DNA from: Ensifer sp. LC163
Lineage (GTDB): Bacteria; Pseudomonadota; Alphaproteobacteria; Rhizobiales; Rhizobiaceae
Reading direction: 5' to 3'
Assembly (NCBI RefSeq): GCF_001695855.1
Contig: NZ_MBSS01000067.1
Coordinates: forward strand, 1 to 64,000
Length of the DNA stretch: 64,000 nt
Part shown: positions 59,021 through 64,000 of the stretch, one piece after another
Layout of the letters: every line of letters begins with the position of its first letter
How positions within the stretch are numbered: the stretch's first letter is position 1
Translations under genes and position numbers: made by a program
The notes under the pieces: model-generated
What the model saw: only the letters and a program-made list of their open reading frames with translations
Told to the model about the DNA's origin: nothing
Database searches by the model: none

Positions 59021-61429
59021 ATGGCGAAGAAGCAGAGAGCAGCGGCCGGCCGGCTGGGCATCGATGACGATCCGGTCTTCGGCTACCGTGCACTTCCCGG
59101 CATTGCCGACGAGATGCTGGACGCGCATGGCAACGTGCGGCCCGTCTGGCAACGGCTGCTTTCGACGCTCGGCCGCCTCGACGAAACGGATCTCGCCAAT
59201 CGCTTCGCGCGCGCCGACCGCTACCTGCGCGACGCCGGTGTCTTCTATCGGGTCTATGGCGGCAAGGACAGCTCGGAGAGAAGCTGGCCGCTGTCGCATA
59301 TTCCGGTCCTGATCGACGAGCACGAATGGGCGGCAGTCTCGCAAGGCCTCATCCAGCGCGCCGAACTTCTGGAGAAGGTGGTCGCCGACGTCTATGGCGA
59401 AAACCGCCTGGTGCGCGAAGGCCTGCTGCCGCCGGCGCTGGTCGCCTCCAACCCCGAATTTCTTCGGCCGCTCGTCGGCGTCAAGCCGGCCGATGGCCAT
59501 TTCCTGCAATTCATCTCCTTCGAGATCGGCCGTGGCCCGGACGGCAACTGGTGGGTCCTCTCGGATCGCACGGAGGCGCCGTCCGGTGCCGGCTTCGCGC
59601 TGGAAAACCGGGTCGCCACCACCCGCGCCTTCTCCAATCTCTATGCCGAAACGCATGTGCATCGCCTGGCCGGCTTCTTCGGCGCCTTCCGCGACACGCT
59701 GCAGGCGCGCAAGCTGCATCCGGACGATCGCATCGCCGTGCTCTCGCCCGGCATCGCCAACGAGACCTATTTCGAGCATGCCTATATCGCCCGCTATCTC
59801 GGTTTCATGCTGCTGGAAGGCGAAGACCTGACGGTCGTCGGCGGCCGGGTGATGGTGCGCACGGTCGCGGGGCTTAAACCCGTCGGCGTGCTCTGGCGCC
59901 GCCTCGACGCCGCCTTCGCCGATCCGCTGGAACTCAACCAGTCCTCGCACATCGGCACCCCCGGCATTGTCGAGGCCCTGAGGGCCGGATCCCTGGCGAT
60001 CGTCAACGCGCTCGGTTCCGGCATCGTTGAGACGCGCGCCTTCTTGGCCTTCATGCCGGCCATCTGCTGGCATCTTCTCGGCGAGGAACAGAAGCTGCCG
60101 TCGATCGCCACCTGGTGGTGCGGCCAAACATCCGAGCGCGCGCAGGTCGCCGCCAATATCGAACGCATGGTCATCGGCCCGGCCTATGCGACGCGCCCCT
60201 TCTTCGACGACAACGGCCAATCGGTGCTCGGGGCGTCGCTGGCCGAAACGGACGCGGCAGCGATTTCCGGCTGGCTCGATGCGGAGGGCGGAAAACTTGT
60301 CGGCCAGGAGGCGGTCACGCTGTCGACCACGCCGGCCTGGGTGCGCGGCCGCCTGACGCCGCGACCGATGAGCCTGCGCGTCTTCGCCGCCCGCACCCGC
60401 GACGGTTGGCAGATCATGCCCGGCGGCTTTGCCCGCATCGGCTCCGGCGACGATGTTGCCGCCATCGCCATGCAGGCCGGCGGCACGGCCGCCGACGTCT
60501 GGATTGTCAGCGACCGGCCGGTCGAGCGCACCACCCTGTTGCCGGCAGAAGAAAGCTTCACCCGCAACATGCCGGGAAGCCTGCCGAGCCGGGCTGCCGA
60601 CAACCTGTTCTGGCTCGGCCGTTACATCGAGCGGGCGGAAGGGGCGTTGCGCATCCTGCGCGCCTGGCACGGCCGGTTTGCCGAGACCGCCGACCCGAGC
60701 CTGCCGCTGCTCCAGGACGTCACCGATTATCTCGCCGCCCTCGATATCGATACCCACCAGGCGGTACCTGACAGCCTGCTGGCCAATATTTCCAGTGCGC
60801 TTTTCAGCGCCGGCAACATCCGCGACCGCTTCTCGCCAGACGGCTGGCTGGCGCTCAACGATCTGTCGCAGACGGCCCGCAAGTTCCACGCGACCGTGCA
60901 ATCGGGCGACGATGCCACCCGCGCCATGACCGTGCTTCTGCGCAAGCTCGCCGGCTTTGCCGGTCTTGTGCACGAAAACATGTACCGCTTTACCGGCTGG
61001 CGCTTTCTCTCCATCGGCCGCTACATCGAACGTGGCCTGCACATGACGCGGCTGCTTGGCCATATGTCCGGCCCGGATGCGCCTGACGGCGCCTACGACA
61101 TGCTGCTGGAGATCGGCGACAGCGTCATGACCCATCGCCGGCGCTACAACGTCAACACGGCAGCGCTGACCGTGACCGACCTGCTGGCGCTCGACCCACT
61201 CAACCCGCGCTCGGTGCTCTACCAGTTCAACGAAATCAAGAACGAGGTGGAGCTTCTGCCCAACGCCTATGTCAACGGCCAGATGTCGCCCTTCTACCGC
61301 GAGGCCATGCGCCTGCATTCCGGCCTTGCCGTCATGACGCCGGAGGCGATGAACCTTAGCGTCTACAACAGGCTGGAGCGAGATCTGGAAAAGCTCTCCA
61401 ACATTCTCGCCAACACCTATCTCGGCTGA
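59021..61429 (+). CDS. Circularly permuted ATP-grasp-alpha-E fusion protein
   Basis: The 802-residue protein joins a circularly permuted ATP-grasp domain (about 20-490: 'DVYGENRLVREGLLPPALV', 'SPGIANETYFEHAYIARYLG') to an alpha-E helical domain (about 515-800: 'SRAADNLFWLGRYIERAEG', 'MYRFTGWRFLSIGRYIERGL'). In many bacteria these are separate proteins; here they are fused. ATP-grasp enzymes form C-N bonds through acyl-phosphates, so a peptide- or amide-ligase activity is predicted. Its start abuts the previous stop, and the next gene begins 16 bp after its end. Confidence 0.93.
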   Translation: MAKKQRAAAGRLGIDDDPVFGYRALPGIADEMLDAHGNVRPVWQRLLSTLGRLDETDLANRFARADRYLRDAGVFYRVYGGKDSSERSWPLSHIPVLIDEHEWAAVSQGLIQRAELLEKVVADVYGENRLVREGLLPPALVASNPEFLRPLVGVKPADGHFLQFISFEIGRGPDGNWWVLSDRTEAPSGAGFALENRVATTRAFSNLYAETHVHRLAGFFGAFRDTLQARKLHPDDRIAVLSPGIANETYFEHAYIARYLGFMLLEGEDLTVVGGRVMVRTVAGLKPVGVLWRRLDAAFADPLELNQSSHIGTPGIVEALRAGSLAIVNALGSGIVETRAFLAFMPAICWHLLGEEQKLPSIATWWCGQTSERAQVAANIERMVIGPAYATRPFFDDNGQSVLGASLAETDAAAISGWLDAEGGKLVGQEAVTLSTTPAWVRGRLTPRPMSLRVFAARTRDGWQIMPGGFARIGSGDDVAAIAMQAGGTAADVWIVSDRPVERTTLLPAEESFTRNMPGSLPSRAADNLFWLGRYIERAEGALRILRAWHGRFAETADPSLPLLQDVTDYLAALDIDTHQAVPDSLLANISSALFSAGNIRDRFSPDGWLALNDLSQTARKFHATVQSGDDATRAMTVLLRKLAGFAGLVHENMYRFTGWRFLSIGRYIERGLHMTRLLGHMSGPDAPDGAYDMLLEIGDSVMTHRRRYNVNTAALTVTDLLALDPLNPRSVLYQFNEIKNEVELLPNAYVNGQMSPFYREAMRLHSGLAVMTPEAMNLSVYNRLERDLEKLSNILANTYLG

Positions 61430-61445
61430 CCGGCAGGACACGCCC

Positions 61446-62324
61446 ATGCTCTACGACATCAGCCTGAAGATCACCTACGGCTACGAAGTGCCGGTGTCCG
61501 GCGGGCGCCATCTGGTGCGTGTGATGCCGGCGACGCTGCCCGACCGGCAGCGCCTCGTCGTCGGCTCGGTCAGCTGTCACCCGATGCCGGCGGAACGCTC
61601 CGAAAGCGTCGACTTCTTCGCCAATCCCTTCACCGCGATCCTGTTTCGCTCCGCCCATGACGACCTCGTGATCCGCATGCAGGCGCGGGTGCAGGTGGAG
61701 CCGCTGCCGCTGACGGCCGATTTCTCGGCAGATCTTTCCCGCTTGCCGGCGGAACTGGCCGCCTGCTGGTCCGTCGACCCGGACGCACCGCATCATTTCG
61801 TCGGCCCGAGCCCGCTATTGGCAGAGGTGCAGGAGATCGCGGCCTACGCGCGAGCCTTGGTCACGCCCGGAATGACGATCCGCCAGATCGCCACCGCGAT
61901 CTGTGCACGCATTCACCGGGACTTCGTCTACGACAGCGAGGCGACGACGGTGAACACCACACCGGCAGAGGCGTTCCAGCTCAAGCGCGGCGTCTGCCAG
62001 GATTTCACCCATGTGATGATCGTAGCGCTCAGAAGCCTCGGCATCCCCGCCGGGTATGTCAGCGGCTTCTTAAGAACAATCCCCCCCGCCGGCAAGGAGC
62101 GCCTGGAAGGGGCCGATGCCATGCACGCCTGGGTTCGCATCTGGTGCGGCACTACCGCGGGCTGGCTTGAACTCGACCCGACCAACAATATCCCGGCCGG
62201 AACGGACCATATCGTCGTCGGTCACGGCCGCGACTACGGCGACGTCGCACCTGTCATCGGCGTGCTGAAGAGCTACGGCGGGCAGAAGACCGAACAGGCC
62301 GTTGACGTCATTCCGGTCACCTGA
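61446..62324 (+). CDS. Transglutaminase-like protein (stand-alone)
   Basis: The 292-residue protein has a Transglut_N region (about 1-85) and transglutaminase core with triad Cys184 ('GVCQDFTH'), His227 ('DAMHAWVRIW') and Asp244 ('LELDPTNN'). It is the usual third member of the DUF2126/ATP-grasp/alpha-E gene set and is likely a protease or amide-transferring enzyme working on the same peptide product. No signal peptide is visible, so it acts in the cytoplasm. AGGA precedes the ATG. Confidence 0.93.
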   Translation: MLYDISLKITYGYEVPVSGGRHLVRVMPATLPDRQRLVVGSVSCHPMPAERSESVDFFANPFTAILFRSAHDDLVIRMQARVQVEPLPLTADFSADLSRLPAELAACWSVDPDAPHHFVGPSPLLAEVQEIAAYARALVTPGMTIRQIATAICARIHRDFVYDSEATTVNTTPAEAFQLKRGVCQDFTHVMIVALRSLGIPAGYVSGFLRTIPPAGKERLEGADAMHAWVRIWCGTTAGWLELDPTNNIPAGTDHIVVGHGRDYGDVAPVIGVLKSYGGQKTEQAVDVIPVT

Positions 62325-62501
62325 CCCGATTTGAGACATGGCATTCCCGTTTTCAAACACCACAGCATCCCCGGAACCCGCTGTAAGCACTGGTTTTCCT
62401 GTATTCCGCTAAAATTGAATCTATCACCTGAACGATATCGTAAGCCATCGCCGCTAAACGTCGCCTTCAAGTTTGCAACGTGTTCCTTGGGGTGTGCAGA
62501 G

Positions 62502-63755
62502 ATGGGAAAACGATCCACGATCAACCGGTCCTTCATGGCGATGCTGAAGGATCGTGGCGGCAATTTCGGCATGATGGCGGCCTTGGTAATGCCATTGGTC
62601 CTTGCCGCCGGTGGCGTTGCCATCGACATGGCCAAGATGGTGACCACCAAGAATCAGATGCAGGACGCGGCCGACGCGGCAGCACTTGCGGCGGCTTCCG
62701 CCTTGGTATCGAAGGAGAAGCCCGATATCGCAAAGGCAAAGGAAATTGCGACCAACTTCCTGAAGGCCCAAACCGCCGGCGGCAATAGCGTCGACCTTCC
62801 GGCCAACGACGATGGCGCAACGGTCAGCGGCTTTGCCGCATCGGCCAATGCGGCTCCGATTGAAGAACTGGAAGTCAATTCCTCGACAGTCGACATCATC
62901 GAGAGTGCCAACGGTGCAACCGGCAAGGCCTTCAAGGTGACGGTCGCCAACAAGCAGACCCTTCAGTTCAATGCGATGACACGCCTCCTTGGGCAGAAAT
63001 CGATACTGATCGAGACCCGCGCCACGGCGGAAAGCGCCACAGAAACCAAGAATGCGCTGTCGATGTATCTCGTGCTCGATCGCTCCGGCTCGATGGCCTG
63101 GAAGAGCAATACGCAGAACACAGCCAAAAGCTCGTGCCCCAACTATACCGAATCAAACTGGGGCAAGTACCCCAATCTGGCAGCGACCAGTCCTTGCTAC
63201 GTGACGAAGATCGACGCGCTCAAGACCGCGGTCAAGGATCTGCTCGCGCAGTTGAAAGCTGCCGACCCGAAGGAACTCTATGTCCGCACGGCAGCCGTTT
63301 CCTATAACTCGGCGCAGGATACCGCCGGCAATATCGCATGGGGGACTGCCGGAACTGGAACCTACGTCAACGCCCTCGTCGCGACGGGCGGCACGGCATC
63401 CGGTAATGCGTTCAAGACCGCCTACAGCCGGGTAACGGCCACCACCGAGGACACGGCGCACAAGACCAAGAATGGTCAGGTTGCGACGAAGTACATCGTC
63501 TTCATGACCGACGGCGCCAACAACAACACGAGCGATGACACAACGACGCTGCAATGGTGCGATACGGCGCGCAAGAACAACGTTCAGGTCTATACCGTGG
63601 CCTTCATGGCACCCGATCGCGGAAAGGCATTGCTCAAGTCCTGCGCGACCACGGTAGCAAACTACTTCCAGGCGGAAGAAGCAGCCGACCTGATTGCAGC
63701 CTTCAAGGCGATCGGCGAGAAGGCTTCGGCCATGGCGACCCGCCTGACAAAGTAA
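62502..63755 (+). CDS. TadG-like pilus assembly protein with von Willebrand A domain
   Basis: The 417-residue protein has a positively charged start (MGKRSTINRSFMAMLKDRGGNFGMM) and one membrane helix (about 22-45). The TadG/TadE signature 'DMAKMVTTKNQMQDAADAAALAAA' follows, then a vWA domain from about 190. Its MIDAS is intact ('LDRSGSMAW', 'FMTDGANNN'). It is probably part of, or related to, a Flp/Tad-type surface apparatus, though no tad gene cluster is in view. A long open frame upstream lacks a ribosome site; the ATG at 62502 follows GCAGAG. A strong terminator ends it. Confidence 0.82.
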   Translation: MGKRSTINRSFMAMLKDRGGNFGMMAALVMPLVLAAGGVAIDMAKMVTTKNQMQDAADAAALAAASALVSKEKPDIAKAKEIATNFLKAQTAGGNSVDLPANDDGATVSGFAASANAAPIEELEVNSSTVDIIESANGATGKAFKVTVANKQTLQFNAMTRLLGQKSILIETRATAESATETKNALSMYLVLDRSGSMAWKSNTQNTAKSSCPNYTESNWGKYPNLAATSPCYVTKIDALKTAVKDLLAQLKAADPKELYVRTAAVSYNSAQDTAGNIAWGTAGTGTYVNALVATGGTASGNAFKTAYSRVTATTEDTAHKTKNGQVATKYIVFMTDGANNNTSDDTTTLQWCDTARKNNVQVYTVAFMAPDRGKALLKSCATTVANYFQAEEAADLIAAFKAIGEKASAMATRLTK

Positions 63756-63776
63756 CCAAAGAAAGCGCGCGCCATC

Positions 63777-63808
63777 ATGCCGCCCGGTCCCGCCGGGCGG
63801 CATTTTTC
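63777..63808 (+). terminator. Terminator of the TadG-like gene
   Basis: ATGCCGCCCGG (63777-63787) and CCGGGCGGCAT (63793-63803) form a perfect 11-bp stem with a 5-base loop, followed by TTTTT. Confidence 0.92.
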
Positions 63809-63980
63809 ATTTGGGGCGGCGAGGCAAGCCACGGCTCTTTGCCAGACATCCCTTCTATTCAGGCAATTCTAATCCTTTTAAAAACACCTGTTGCAAGCGC
63901 TTCGGATCGATGCATAAATTGCCCATCCCCGGTCGGTTCCGGCCTGCGACCTCCCAACGCAAAAGGGTAAGACAGTTCTG

Positions 63981-64000
63981 ATGATGAACAAGATTTCCGC
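63981..64000 (+). CDS. Possible start of next gene, cut by window edge
   Basis: ATGATGAACAAGATTTCC begins an open frame at 63981 that runs off the edge. Only six residues are visible (MMNKIS), and a ribosome site is weak (AGGG 16 bases earlier). It follows an AT-rich region of about 130 bp that would suit a promoter. The product cannot be named. Confidence 0.35.

Noticed and set aside
57596..61447. 1283-residue open frame on the - strand
   Set aside because: Antisense shadow of the DUF2126 and ATP-grasp genes. Composition is Arg/His/Gly/Asp-rich and it has no recognisable motif.
62331..62501. 57-residue N-terminal extension of the TadG-like protein
   Set aside because: The sequence preceding MGKRSTINRS lacks a ribosome site and character, and the conserved TadG start with charged residues before the membrane helix fits the ATG at 62502.

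Overview
The window is a GC-rich (about 62%), densely coded stretch of an alphaproteobacterial chromosome, most likely Sinorhizobium/Ensifer. The evidence is an Omp10-type lipoprotein, homospermidine synthase, a CpdR-type receiver, GltB/GltD with rhizobial-style starts, RIME-like intergenic mosaic repeats and a ROSE-type leader on an Hsp20 gene. From memory, the gene order from the sigma-54 response regulator to ilvD also matches the S. meliloti chromosome (SMc04011 to SMc04045). That synteny was not checked here.

Layout. 1-0.06 kb: N-terminus of an IS-type transposase running off the left edge. 0.2-9.8 kb: DUF882 peptidase-like protein, TacA-like sigma-54 response regulator, PepF oligoendopeptidase, the pabB-pabC pair, a GGDEF protein and a DUF3445 protein. 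9.9-24 kb: homospermidine synthase, Omp10-like lipoprotein, LysM-tailed 5'-nucleotidase, ferrochelatase, QmcA/NfeD pair, outer-membrane barrel, GalU, MltB-like transglycosylase, DUF459 SGNH protein and GltD. 24-37 kb: GltB, threonine aldolase, a LysR/transporter pair, Hsp20, alpha/beta hydrolase, HisN-like phosphatase, N-formylglutamate amidohydrolase and CpdR. Two orphan + strand terminators in gene-free gaps (33.3 and 35.5 kb) suggest small RNAs.

37.3-45.3 kb begins at a tRNA-Val(GAC) and looks accessory: hydrolase, redoxin, a 1092-residue zinc ribbon/cyclase/AAA/TPR protein, two tiny unknown proteins, a DapA-like lyase and an unknown protein. 45.4-55.6 kb holds ilvD, a decayed lipocalin-like fragment, two MarR-controlled units with clear palindromic operators, DUF899, DUF1579 and VOC proteins, a second GGDEF protein and a LysR/aldo-keto reductase pair.

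55.7-62.3 kb is a tight three-gene unit: transglutaminase-DUF2126, permuted ATP-grasp-alpha-E, and a second transglutaminase. It is a predicted peptide ligation/modification system of unknown substrate and is followed by a TadG-like vWA protein. The small-RNA candidates, the ROSE leader, the repeat families (two RIME copies supply a gene's stop codon) and this ATP-grasp/transglutaminase unit are the most interesting items.
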